DNA of 64,000 nt from Planococcus citri (taxonomy: Eukaryota > Arthropoda > Insecta > Hemiptera > Pseudococcidae). Below, one piece after another: positions 1-9,970 of the stretch. How positions within the stretch are numbered: the first letter of the stretch is position 1; each line of letters begins with the position of its first letter. Below the pieces are notes generated by a model. That model was not told the origin of the DNA, did not search any database, and worked only from the letters and a program-made list of their open reading frames with translations. Both the position numbers and the translations under genes were made by a program. The stretch is from the NCBI RefSeq assembly GCF_950023065.1, contig NC_088677.1:24945230-25009229 (forward strand), written 5' to 3'.

Positions 1-81
1 TTATCAATAATTTTAAATCAAAACGCAACAGCCAATAACCTCACAAAATTCGGCTTTTGTCTATAATTCAGCACCTACGAG

Positions 82-89
82 TATAAATA
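82..89 (+). promoter_or_regulatory. TATA box of secreted peptide gene 1
   Basis: TATAAATA lies about 100 bases before the start codon. The transcript start should fall some 30 bases downstream, near the block GAGCATTCCAAATTGTGACTTG. That block recurs, diverged, in front of peptide gene 2 and in the decayed middle copy near 3220, so the promoter and leader were duplicated together with the coding part. Confidence 0.6.
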
Positions 90-188
90 AAGCCAAAATG
101 AGTACGTCCTGAGCATTCCAAATTGTGACTTGTTTCTGGTATTAGGTGCTTAGATACTTTGAGTAGAAAATCAAATACCTACTTAATT

Positions 189-314
189 ATGAAGACTTTG
201 AGTTTTGTTGCTTTAGCATTGTTTAGTGCGTGTTATTTTGCCACTGTTGCAATTAATTTGGTTCATGCAGGAAAAAAATGTAGAGAACCTGACCCAGGTT
301 GCGGTGACGACTAA
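189..314 (+). CDS. Small secreted cysteine-containing peptide 1 (41 aa)
   Basis: This unspliced 41-residue frame starts at ATG 189 and stops at TAA 312-314. It opens with Met-Lys and a strongly hydrophobic stretch of about 25 residues ending in NLVHA, a good signal peptide with cleavage after Ala27. The predicted mature product is only 14 residues, basic at its start (GKKC) and acidic at its end (GCGDD), with two cysteines at 31 and 38 that could form one small loop. A TATA box lies upstream and an AATAAA downstream at 394. A relative lies at 3646-3780 with the same leader and promoter. I do not recognise the family. A secreted signalling peptide or a salivary/host-interaction peptide would both fit. 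The gene structure is well supported; the function is unknown. Confidence 0.6.
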   Translation: MKTLSFVALALFSACYFATVAINLVHAGKKCREPDPGCGDD

Positions 315-393
315 AAATGGCAATAGCCGAATGCATCAGGTATGTTGATTGTTGAATGTTAGATTGACACGTTTTGTACGTTAAGTGAATTGT

Positions 394-399
394 AATAAA
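394..399 (+). terminator. Poly(A) signal of peptide gene 1
   Basis: AATAAA lies 80 bases after the stop codon of the 41-residue peptide frame and is followed by an A/T-rich stretch. Together with the TATA box it delimits a transcript of roughly 300 bases. Confidence 0.5.
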
Positions 400-3000
400 A
401 TTTAAAATTTTTTATTTAATGGTATACCTCACTTACCTCAGTCATATTTAGTTATTTTGCCCACGTGTTTTTTTAGGGATATGCCAAGTGGAGGCTCCTG
501 TGTTCTCTTGTCGTTTCTATTGGGTACTTATCAATTTGGTAATTACGATTCATAATGTTAAGATTATACTTACAGCTTTATTGCAGATGATACACTTAGA
601 GTGGTCTACCTAATACCTATAGACATTTAATTAAGTCCATATCAGGCCAAATCGATGCATTTTATTTTTTAATATGATTTCTTCAAAAATATACTTACTT
701 AATAATTTTATTCATTCTACATATATTACATATTGGCCTATTATTTTTTCACAAGTTCGGAATTTGTTCCTTCGTCGAATGGAAAAGTTACCTACTTACC
801 TAGGTAAAATTCTTCTCATACCAATATAAAAAAAAGAGAGAGTGGGACATGAGCAATGCTCTGAGCAACCCCAACTCCTGAAGAAAAGGGAAGGGGAATA
901 GAAAAATATCAACTTATCGAAAGAACTAAAAATGAGTATCGAATTATAAGTTTTTGAAGATGCTAATTCTGATGTTGAAAATTATCTAACTCCGAAATGA
1001 AAAATGAGCTTCCCAAAGAGGTTGGATTTTGATATCCATTTTACTTTTCAGAATTTTAAAGCTTAATCTCCTCCTCAGGGTCTCATTTTTAATACGAGGA
1101 CGAAAGGTTATATCAAAATGAGATTCAGAATCTCTGAAAACTTGAATTTTGACACCCACGAAAAAGGGTACGTGAGTTTCAGAATCCGAATCAATATCTG
1201 ACTAAAAAAATAAACAAGTACGAGTAATTTATTTCGATGATTTGAATTTTTTTATTCAATTTCGCCCATCTCCGCTTTTTGGGGCTTATTTTCAAAAAAC
1301 ATTTCAAAGGATGTAAAACTTTGAGAAAAAATTGCAAAAGTACGTCGTACATGAAGGCAAAATTCTACGGTACGTAGGTAGTTGGAATTTTTTTCTTGTG
1401 TAACGAAGCTTCCACAAAAGACTCAAAATTGATCCATGTAATGCATACATCGTTGAAAAAGTTGTCAACATTGCATTTGACATTCTAGCTTAAAGGTCGG
1501 TGTGATCAGTGGCGTAGCCAGAATTTTCTTAAGTAGGGAGAAAAATCAGATTTTTAGCACAAAAACTCGAAATTTAGAGCTAATTATCTGAAAACTTTTG
1601 ATTATATGAAAATGAAGATAAAATTACGAGAAAAACGTCCAATTTCGCGTGTTATCTTTTTAAATTTTCGTTCGCAAGGGGTACGATGGCCTCATCTGCC
1701 CCTCTTGGCTACGCTACTGAGTATGATGACCCAGCAAGTTAGCACCAACTTCCAATCCAATGTAGGGTTAAGGACTTATGAGTTATGAGACTAATATTAG
1801 CGATTATGATGCTCTGACGTTTTTGTTTTGCTTCGTTTAGGTACCTATATTTTGTTAATAGTGTGCGTAATTCGTGAGTATTATTTGAACCAAAAAAAAA
1901 TATTATATAATACCTAATTAATGAAAAAATTGCAAACATTTTTATTAAAAAAAAAAAATTGGAAGATTTTGAACGTGCCTATGGATATGGTTTGCTGCAT
2001 TCCGTATTGAGCGTAAAAATAAAATAAAATACATCGGAATTATTTACACATCGAGTACTTACCTAAATAAGTTCATAAAAAAAATCTGTGAAGCTTTTTC
2101 AGTTTTCAACTCATTGTCATTAACCGATTATATCGACTTCCATTCTATCTTATTTTGAACCCATTTTTGATTTTTTAAATATTTGTGAGCAATTTTACTA
2201 GCCGGACTATTTGAAGCCCGACATGGGTAGGTAGGTACATTACATCATATATGTAGTACAGATATTCTGTTAAACATGTGCCTTCGTTTTTTTGGTAATC
2301 TGAATGAAACGATTATGTGGGTAAGTTTCTTTTTTTTTAAACTCAATTTTGAAGAATTTCAAGAAAATGTTCGTGATTTTGAACCAAGTACATAGGTAAG
2401 TATTTTATTTTTTATATCATATTTTTTGTGTCTTTATCAACAATTTTTTTATGCTGAGTACCTTTCGTTGTAAATTTTTTTTGTACTTGAATTATACTTT
2501 TTTTACACAGTGAGTTGATATTTGTAGCATAAATTTTCTATTCACTCCTTTTCCTTCCATTTTTCACGTGAGTCATTTATTTACGAGTACCTAATACTTA
2601 ATTTTTCTGTTTAAAATATACATAGGTACATAGTACATACAGTACGTTTGTTGGTTTACAGAAGGAAATTGAAAAAACACGTACGTCGCTGTATCTAAAC
2701 CTACGTGTTCTTTTTTAAACGAATAAAAATTACTTACATCCATAAAAGTCGAATGACCGTTTGTAATTAATTTATTTGATTAGGTATAGGTAGTTACGTA
2801 CCTACTGTATTTTGCATGGCTGTTTGTTAATTGAACGTTCGTGGAAAAATTCCTGAGATTTTTTTTTTTGGAACGAAGCACTTTCCAAGAATTTATGACC
2901 TAACTTACCTGATGATAGTCAAGTGCTTTACTTATGATGTTACCTTTTTTAAAAAATAAAATTTGAATAGGTATACCAAATTAATTGAAAATGCTAAAAA
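400..3000. other. Non-coding stretch
   Basis: Apart from a short hAT-like element at 1507-1719, I see no gene. The longest frames here are short, low-complexity and lack plausible splice context. Short T and A runs and many TACCTAC/GTAGGTA words fill the stretch. Confidence 0.5.
1507..1719. mobile_element. Short hAT-like non-autonomous element (MITE)
   Basis: The ends are inverted copies of each other: CAGTGGCGTAGCCA at 1507-1520 and TGGCTACGCTACTG at 1706-1719, with one mismatch in 14. The flanking octamers GGTGTGAT and AGTATGAT agree at six of eight positions, as expected of an aged 8-bp target duplication. CAGTGGCGTAGCCA is a typical hAT terminal sequence. The 213-bp interior has no transposase. 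The short frame running through it is incidental. Confidence 0.7.
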
Positions 3001-3009
3001 ATTTATATA

Positions 3010-3305
3010 TTTTGCCTTTCAGATAAAAGCTCACGAAGTTATGTTTCTGAGAAAGTAAATTATAGAAATAAAACGTCTTTTTTTTGTAAATTTTCCTTGC
3101 TATTTTTTTAAATTGGTTATTTTAATCAAAAAACACAAAAATCTGTTTTTATTTCATTTGTAGATATCATACCTACGGGCAGATAGCATGAGTAAATTAA
3201 AACTCAAACTGACTGCAGTGCTCGAAGCATTCTAAATTGTGTCTTGTTTCAGGCGTTATTGCTTAAGCCAGAATAGATAGTGATTGGAAATTGACAAAAA
3301 TATTT
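3010..3305 (+). pseudogene. Decayed middle copy of the peptide-gene promoter and leader
   Basis: At 3218-3262 the sequence GAAGCATTCTAAATTGTGTCTTG matches the leader of peptide gene 1 and, less closely, that of gene 2. The TATA position has degenerated to GAGTAAATTAA and no signal-peptide frame follows. The upstream block starting with GATAAAAGCTCACGAAGTT near 3023 is repeated near 3317 (GATAAAAGTTGTCAAACTG). This copy therefore belongs to a tandem unit of about 295 bp that leads directly into peptide gene 2. Confidence 0.5.
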
Positions 3306-3542
3306 TTCTTCTGATAAAAGTTGTCAAACTGACGTTTCCGAGAAAATAAAACATGGAAATTGAACGTCAACTTGTTTATTTTGTTATCAGTTTTATTTTT
3401 TATTTTTTGTAAATTCTCTTTAGTGTCATTCATAAATCATTTTAATCAGGAAAATATACCGTAACAAGCATTAACCTTACAAAAATTGTTTGTTTTTTTT
3501 TCTTTTCATTATACATATACACCTACCCACTTACTTAAGTAG

Positions 3543-3550
3543 TATAAATT
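3543..3550 (+). promoter_or_regulatory. TATA box of secreted peptide gene 2
   Basis: TATAAATT lies 103 bases before the chosen start codon, the same spacing (107) as in peptide gene 1. The leader block after it (GAATTGTGATTTGTTGC) aligns with that gene's leader. Confidence 0.5.
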
Positions 3551-3645
3551 AACTCGAAGTTGCAAAGAGTGCTGAACGCTTTTTGAATTGTGATTTGTTG
3601 CTGATGTTACTTTTGAGTCAAAAATCAAATATCCACGCATTTATA

Positions 3646-3780
3646 ATGTCATATGTTGCATTGTTAAAATTGTATAGTGTGTGTTATATAACCTTTGTTA
3701 TGTTAAATTTGGTTTATGGATTACCTGTACCTAATAATAATGGTGCCCTCCAATGTACCCTCTGTAAATGGGGTTACTGA
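3646..3780 (+). CDS. Small secreted cysteine-containing peptide 2 (44 aa)
   Basis: This unspliced frame runs from ATG 3646 to TGA 3778-3780. An in-frame ATG also occurs at 3604. I prefer 3646 because it lines up with the start of peptide gene 1 after a shared AAATCAAATA leader, and because it gives a clean hydrophobic signal peptide (MSYVALLKLY..., ending NLVYG after 25 residues). The mature part is about 19 residues, LPVPNNNGALQCTLCKWGY, with a CxxC pair. At the DNA level the signal-peptide region clearly resembles that of gene 1 (GTGTGTTATAT...AATTTGGTTTATGGA against GCGTGTTATTT...AATTTGGTTCATGCA), whereas the mature parts share almost nothing. No exact AATAAA is close behind; the nearest is near 4017. 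The family is unrecognised. Confidence 0.5.
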   Translation: MSYVALLKLYSVCYITFVMLNLVYGLPVPNNNGALQCTLCKWGY

Positions 3781-4589
3781 TTCTTAAATTACTTTTTCTT
3801 TTTTCAAAATACCTACATTCCAAAATAATTAGCGTTCGATTTTTTATTTTTTTGGACGCTTAAGTAAATATGATAACACCGTGTACGTAAGTAGAGAATC
3901 TGAATCGAAATGCAATTAATAATAATGTCAATAACCGAGTATACCTAAGTACCTACATAAATCTGCATATATTTTAGTTGAAATAGATGTCAATTGAAAT
4001 TTGAAACCGATACGTAAATAAATAATTTTATCCTAGAAATATGGAACTCTTATGGAATTCTTTTGAACACAATAAATAAGTAATTATGTATATTGATTCC
4101 TTCCGTAAGCTTACTTATTTTTGCTGCATATTGAGCTGAAACGTGAAATGATAGAAACAATATCTTCAAAGCTTCAGAGGTTCTTGAACTAATACCTACA
4201 CCTACGTAGATCGTACGAGTACCTAAGTATTTGTAGTTAACTAAACTTTGAGAATCGAGCTGTTGTAGCAAAATTTGGGGAAATTCAGTGAAAATTACAT
4301 GAAATGTGACACTTTTAAAACATTAAATTCATTCCATGTTACCAAACGTTGATTTGGCAAAACTGATAAAAATTCTGGAAATTGTGTTTAAATTCTGCGA
4401 AAATTGCGTAAAACTTCCTTAAAACATCTTTAAGATGACATGAAAATACCAATGATTAAAATCATTAAAAATCATTAAAAACGACCTTGAACACAATCAT
4501 GTTAAAAATAGCATAAAAATGCAAAAAAAAAGTGTTGAAATTATTCAAAAGTAGCAGAAAGTGATAAAATTTTGGCTAAATTTTGTTAA

Positions 4590-4830
4590 AATGTAGATAG
4601 CTTTTTGAGCTCAAAATTTTACAAAAATACTCGAAAAACGTTTTCGTCGAAATTATTGAATTTTTCGCGATATTTTAACCCATTTTGAAAAGTCCCATTT
4701 CCATGACACCGATTCAAAAATTCTGAATATGATCAAAATTTGGGGCTCAAAATTCTCAAAAACGTTCTCGTCGAGATATTTGAATTTCTCGCCAAATTTT
4801 AACAATTTGATAGGTCACAAGGTCATTTTT
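4590..4830. repeat. Array of the ~130-bp GAGCTCAAAATTCTTC repeat
   Basis: Two diverged copies of a phrase recur here: GAGCTCAAAATTTTACAAAAATACTC followed by CGTTTTCGTCGAAATTATTGAATTT..., then GGGGCTCAAAATTCTCAAAAACGTTCTCGTCGAGATATTTG. The same unit occurs at 11.5-12.6, 16.1-16.7 and 42.8-43.3 kb. Confidence 0.55.
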
Positions 4831-5496
4831 GAATAATTCTACTATAGTTGATGGGTAGGTACTTACAAGGAAAGAAGCAGATAAGTCGAAAATTTTCAAA
4901 AATGAATTCCAGGCTTGTAAACCGATTTTTAATCACTAACCGTAGCTGCATGCAAATCAACTAGTTAATTGATCAAAAAAAATAATCTTAGATACCTAAC
5001 CATAAACATTTTTTGTTGGAAATATCATATATCACTAACTGTGACCTTAACTGTTTTCTGAGATCAAAATAAACTGTATGTAACCTTGACCATAACCGAA
5101 AAAATTTCAGAAAAAAATTTGTTAGAATTTAGAAATCAGAAAAAATTGAGAAGTGCTGTTTTTTTCTTTTCATCTGTGATATTTTTCAATGTGATTTGCA
5201 GGTAGTGATTTGAAATTCGATTAAAAGACGGAATAATAAAACGTGAATAGAAAGTTGAAAAAATTTGACAGGTACCTACTACCTACCTACTTGTTGCATC
5301 GTACTAATTAAACTACGTACTTACATTAAGTAATGCTCAATCTTGAATGATATTTTAGTGATAAGAGGTAGTAAAGAATTGATTTTTGAAAAGATTGTTG
5401 AATTTTGAGTTTAAATTTTACAAGAGTGTTAATTTAATTTTTAATTTTAAACAACTCAGTGAACGGTCAGAAGACGTGCGTGGTAATCATGGTGTC

Positions 5497-6156
5497 GCTC
5501 AAGAGGTTGCCTACATGTCACTCCCAAGGAGTAAAGTTGAGTTTCGCGACATATGTACATCGTTTCCCAGACAAACGCTTAGTTTTGGCATAGCAGTGTT
5601 ACCAAGTTTGAAAATTTCAAAAAATCATGAAAAAATTAAAAGTGACCTAGGAAGAAAATTGAAGGCCCTGAAAATGACCGTCACCAAAGTGAACAAAAAA
5701 AAGTTACATCAATATGGATCAACTTCGTACATTGCAATTATGTCATAGTAATAAGAAATTATATTTTTAAAAAAGCAAAAACTTAAAAAATCTCAAAATT
5801 CAAAAAATCCCAAAAAATTTAAAATTAACCTAAAATAAAAAGAGGAAATTTTTTGGAATTTTTGCTTTTTTTCAAAATCAAAATTCTCATTACCACGGCA
5901 ATGTACAAAATTGGTTCGTAGAACTTTTTTTGTACATCTTGGTGTCTACCATTTTTCGGATCCTTCGATTTTCCTCCAAGGTAAATTTGAAATTTTTTAG
6001 AATTTTTTGAAATTTTGATATTTTTAAACTTGGTAACACTGCTATGCCAAAACGAAACTAAAGCTCTTTAAACGAAGCGTTTGTCTGGGAAACGTTGTAT
6101 GTCGTGTAACTCAACTTTACTCCTTGGGAGTGACATGTAGGCAACCCCTCGAACAA
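5497..6156. mobile_element. Foldback element with long inverted arms
   Basis: The left arm (from about 5497) is repeated in reverse complement on the right (ending about 6156). Both contain GGTTGCCTACATGTCACTCC, then an AAGGAGTAAAGTTGAGTT stretch, a TTTCCCAGACAAACGCTT block and GGCATAGCAGTGTTACCAAG. The left arm lacks about 17 bases present in the right one. The pairing continues toward the centre (GTACATTGCAATTATGTCATAG near 5727 against the complement of CATTACCACGGCAATGTAC near 5890), so most of the element could fold into one imperfect hairpin. A 120-codon frame runs through the left arm without recognisable protein features. This is probably a non-autonomous inverted-repeat transposon. 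Confidence 0.7.
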
Positions 6157-8520
6157 ATCAGTCATTTTATCACTGCCCCGTCTACATTCCACAGTGTAAC
6201 TTGAATGTATTTGGTATCATTTTCAACAAAAATTGTAAAATTTCAAACTCAGAGAAAAGTCGTAGAAGTTTTCAAGTTTTTAACCTTAATTTTAATTTTT
6301 AACCATTAATTGAAATTTGAACCTTGACTGGAAAAATTAGCTTCAAAAACTGTAACTTTAACCTTGACCGCGTTAACCAAAAAAAAAAAAATGATCCCAA
6401 ATAACCAAAGCCAAACTTTGACTGTAAGCTTTAACCCAAATTTTGAATTTCTCATAAAATCTTTAACTATAACCTTGACTACATTTTTTTTTTTTTGGCT
6501 AACCATCCTGATAAGTCCAGGGTCAAATTAAATTCATAACTTACTTACTGAGGAGTGAAAAAGAGTAGTTAATTTTAAAGACTCACGTTTTTTTTGGGGG
6601 ACTTTTCGTTAACTTTTCGTTAAGCCATGTCAAGTTTACGTGAAATTTTATCTTTCGTTAACGTAAACGAATTCCTTAACTGTAACGAAAGTTCAATTTT
6701 TCATTACCAATGCCATCTTATTAACTGGACTTTCATCAGGTTCAAGTTAATGCAAAATATACCTACCAATTTTTCGATTTTTTTTTGATTTTTTCACGAA
6801 AAGAATGACTTTTCAACTCATAACTTACGTAGGTGTCTCTTGATTTTTTTTCTATTACGCCTCGAGTTGTGTGTTGTGGGATGTTGTGTGATATATTTCC
6901 AGTCATTACTCTTATGAAATTCAAATTCACTACAAAGTTGGAGCATTTTGATACTTTAAAACGCCGTAACTCAAAAGTTTAAAAAAGTGGCTTATCTGGT
7001 TCTCTTCTTTCCCTGTACCCTTTAGTTTATTTTCGCTCGAAGTAGGAGGGAAGCTGGTAGGCGATTTTAAAATTCACCTACGTCTGCATTCTACTGTGTA
7101 TAGGTAAACCGTTTTTCGCGAACTTTGGTTCAATCAACGTGCAACGAACTCCTTTATGCTAAGTAGGTACTGTAATTTTGTTGGCCCCCAACTCATTGGC
7201 TACTTCAATACTGTGAAATTATCGGTTGTTCTGGAGTGTAGATTAATATTGAACTTGAACATTAAGGAGGTTCGAGTAGGAGTGACCTTCATCCAAAATT
7301 TTTCAAATGGAGTGTAATGGAATGAAAATGGTCTCAAAGGCTAAAATAGATTTTAAACTAATCCTTTCGCATTAGGTATTCGAAATCATCCTAGCTAATT
7401 GAGTAGGTATTTTCTCGATGAAAATTCCTTCGAAAAAGCATCGCGTAGGTATAGGTAAGTATAGAAAAGTTAACCCATCCATAAAATAACAACACAGAAG
7501 ATGTCACTAAATCGGCGAAAGTTGAACAACATCGGCATTTATTACACACAAGCGACGATTTTAATTCGCAATTAATCTTACAATATTTTGATAAATTGAT
7601 CGGAAATCATTAGACTGACCCAAAGCGCCAAACCTCATTACCGAGACCTGATTAAATTACAAAGCTCGTCTCGGTACACCGAAGCATCCCTCGAGCAATA
7701 ATAAATCTTCATACTCTTGTATAAGGTAAAAAGCTGCGGACAAACAAAAATTACAGCACATTGCACGTAGGTATGTATGGTGCAAAAGCTCTACAATAGC
7801 TACATGTTGTAGGTGATTCGGCGATAAAAATAGATAAAAATCTTTCCAAGCAGAAAATATCCAACTGTGTGTAGATACGAGTAGGTAACATCTTGCATTA
7901 GTAGCACGAAAACACATAGTTTGTTATGTCTAAACGTACGTACTATACGCCCAGAGTAGATACGTATAGTAGGTAGGTAGGTATACGTATAGAACTTGTA
8001 TGTACCTACACTAACGAAAAGCCTATTATATGATCATTTATCAAGGTGAAAATGTTGACTTTTCTCCACCTTTCAGCTCGCTTTTCTCTCAACAGCCTTT
8101 TATTTTTATAAGTAGATAAAAGAGTAGTAAAGTCTGCGAAGTTGTACGTTATTGTCTAATTTAAGACTACATACGCCAAATGCGCGGTGATGTTCTTTGA
8201 TCAAAAGAAATGAAATAAGAAAGCACGAACAACGAACCCTTCTTATATAATATAGGTACCGGCTACCGGACTATGTGATCATAGACCTAGATACACACGG
8301 AAAATTTCGCAATTTGCCGCAAATAACAGCTTTTCTATAGTTTTTCTTCGTATACTGCAAATTGAATTAGAAAATGTAGTACTAACACGAACTCATGTCA
8401 AAGTATTAGCCTACATTGGGTAGATATTGGTGGTTGTGGTATCAAATTAGCAATACAGGAAGTACGATGTAAGATGAGTATTGGGATACCTTCCTGTTCC
8501 TATATTTATATAACAAGCAG
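6157..8520. other. Non-coding stretch
   Basis: No frame here shows protein-like composition plus splice context. Segments near 7090-7200 (GGTTCAATCAACGTGCAACGAACTCCTTTATGCT) resemble 16850-16910 (GGTTCAATGGACACGTGGAACAAACTTCTTCATGCT), so at least part is a dispersed repeat. A short GTAGGTAGGTAGGTA run lies near 7970. Confidence 0.45.
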
Positions 8521-8526
8521 AAAATA

Positions 8527-8545
8527 CCCGTCCTTCGGACGGGTG
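8527..8545. repeat. Perfect 8-bp hairpin at a repeat boundary
   Basis: ACCCGTCC and GGACGGGT are perfect complements separated by TTC. The hairpin is far more GC-rich than its surroundings and stands at the left edge of the repeated block that follows. It may mark a transposon end, but I could not pair it with a defined other end. Confidence 0.4.
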
Positions 8546-8609
8546 GAGCTGCATTTTTTAAAATTCATTTGAGTAAATAAAAAATTTTTTGGTAATTGTT
8601 GTCGTATTT

Positions 8610-9970
8610 CACCTAATGTGGTTAATGACACTAATGCCCCTCCAAAAAAAAGACCTTTCTGTAATTTTAGCCTTTGACCCTCTCCACTTCAGGGGTCAGC
8701 TATAGTTCCTGAAAGTACTTCATTCCTCAAGTTTTAATTCTGAATGTCTGAACTAAGTATATTAGAACAGTTTCCAGGCTGAAAAATTGAAAATTCACCA
8801 TAACCTACCTACAAAATTTGACACGTTGTGAATCATCTAGTTAGTTTGAGCTCAAAAACTTGCGAAATATCAAAAATTTTACTCCCCCGGCCTTTTTTCC
8901 AAAGTAGGCACTCCGGAATAGACATATTTTTTGAACAAAAAATTGCTAAAAATGATAAAATTGATCAATTATCCGTTTTTAATTCTTTTTTTCATTTTCA
9001 TTCTTAGTTTGAGCTCAAAAACTTGCGAAATATCAAAAATTTTACTCCCCCGGCCTTTTTTCCAAAGTGGGCACTCCGGAATAGACATATTTTTTGAACA
9101 AAAAATTGCTAAAAATGATAAAATTGGTCAATTATCCGTTTTTAATTCTTTTTTTCATTTTCATTCTTCGAAGTTTGAAATTTTTATTGAAGAGATCTAG
9201 AGCAGTTTTTGCTTATTTACATATGAATGAATAAAAAATTGTTTGGTAATTATCTTATTTCACATTCCACCTGATGTAGGTAATGACAGTAATGCCCCTT
9301 CAAAAAAAAAGACCTTTCTGTAATTTTCAACTTGAACTCTCCCCACTCCAGGGTCAACTCTAGTTTCTGAACGTTTCCCATTCCTCATAGCTTTATCTCC
9401 AAACATCGCTGAACCATTAGAACAGTTTCCAAACTGAAAAATGGAAAACTTAAGTACGTGCATAAAATCTGACATTGTGAATCATCTACGCAGGTAGGTA
9501 CCTAGTAAGTTTTTGGCTACAAATGAGAAAATCAATAAATTACTCTTTTTATTTTATTTTTTTCATTTTCATTATCAGTGATTTTTGGATAGTGGCATTT
9601 TTCAGACACAGGCCAACTTATTATTTTTTGAAGTTCGAAATTTTCACCCCTCCCCCCAATCACAGTCACTTAAGGTACAAAAGGTCAAAAATGGTCACAT
9701 AAGATCACGACCGTCTTGAAAAATGCGGTCATAATCATGATGGCCTAATATGATTCTTTTTTCTTGTGCATTGGGTCCACTGCTCTTTTTGATTTTTTTT
9801 TTTTTTTAAATCGAATTCAAAATTTCAAAAAAATGACCTTTCTGTTATTTAAACCTTTGACCATCCCCACTTTAGTAGTTCATAAAAGTACTCCATTCCT
9901 CAAGTTTCATCTCTGAACGTGTGAACTATTATATAGAACAGTTTCCAGACTAAAAAATTGAATTTTATCC
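8610..9970. repeat. Three diverged copies of one unit in direct order
   Basis: The phrase AATGCCCCTCCAAAAAAAAGACCTTTCTGTAATTTT followed by a line about ...CATTCCTCA... and ...AGAACAGTTTCCAG... appears at about 8633, 9290 and 9829 with growing divergence. Each copy continues into GAATCATCTA or a comparable end. This looks like a stepwise-duplicated transposon fragment. No coding sequence was recognised. Confidence 0.6.
8841..9166. repeat. 163-bp tandem duplication
   Basis: The block starting TTAGTTTGAGCTCAAAAACTTG at 8841 is repeated from 9004 with only a few substitutions (for example AAAGTAGGCACT against AAAGTGGGCACT). It includes CCCCCGGCCTTTTTTCC and ACTCCGGAATAGACAT. The near identity marks it as young. 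The 89-residue frame starting at 8931 simply spans this duplication. Confidence 0.85.

Noticed and set aside
3583..3645. N-terminal extension of secreted peptide 2
   Set aside because: The extended frame begins at TTG, not ATG. Comparison with peptide gene 1 places the start at ATG 3646, although ATG 3604 cannot be fully excluded.
5386..5748. 120-codon plus-strand frame
   Set aside because: It runs through the left arm of the foldback element, with no domain and composition like the surrounding repeat.
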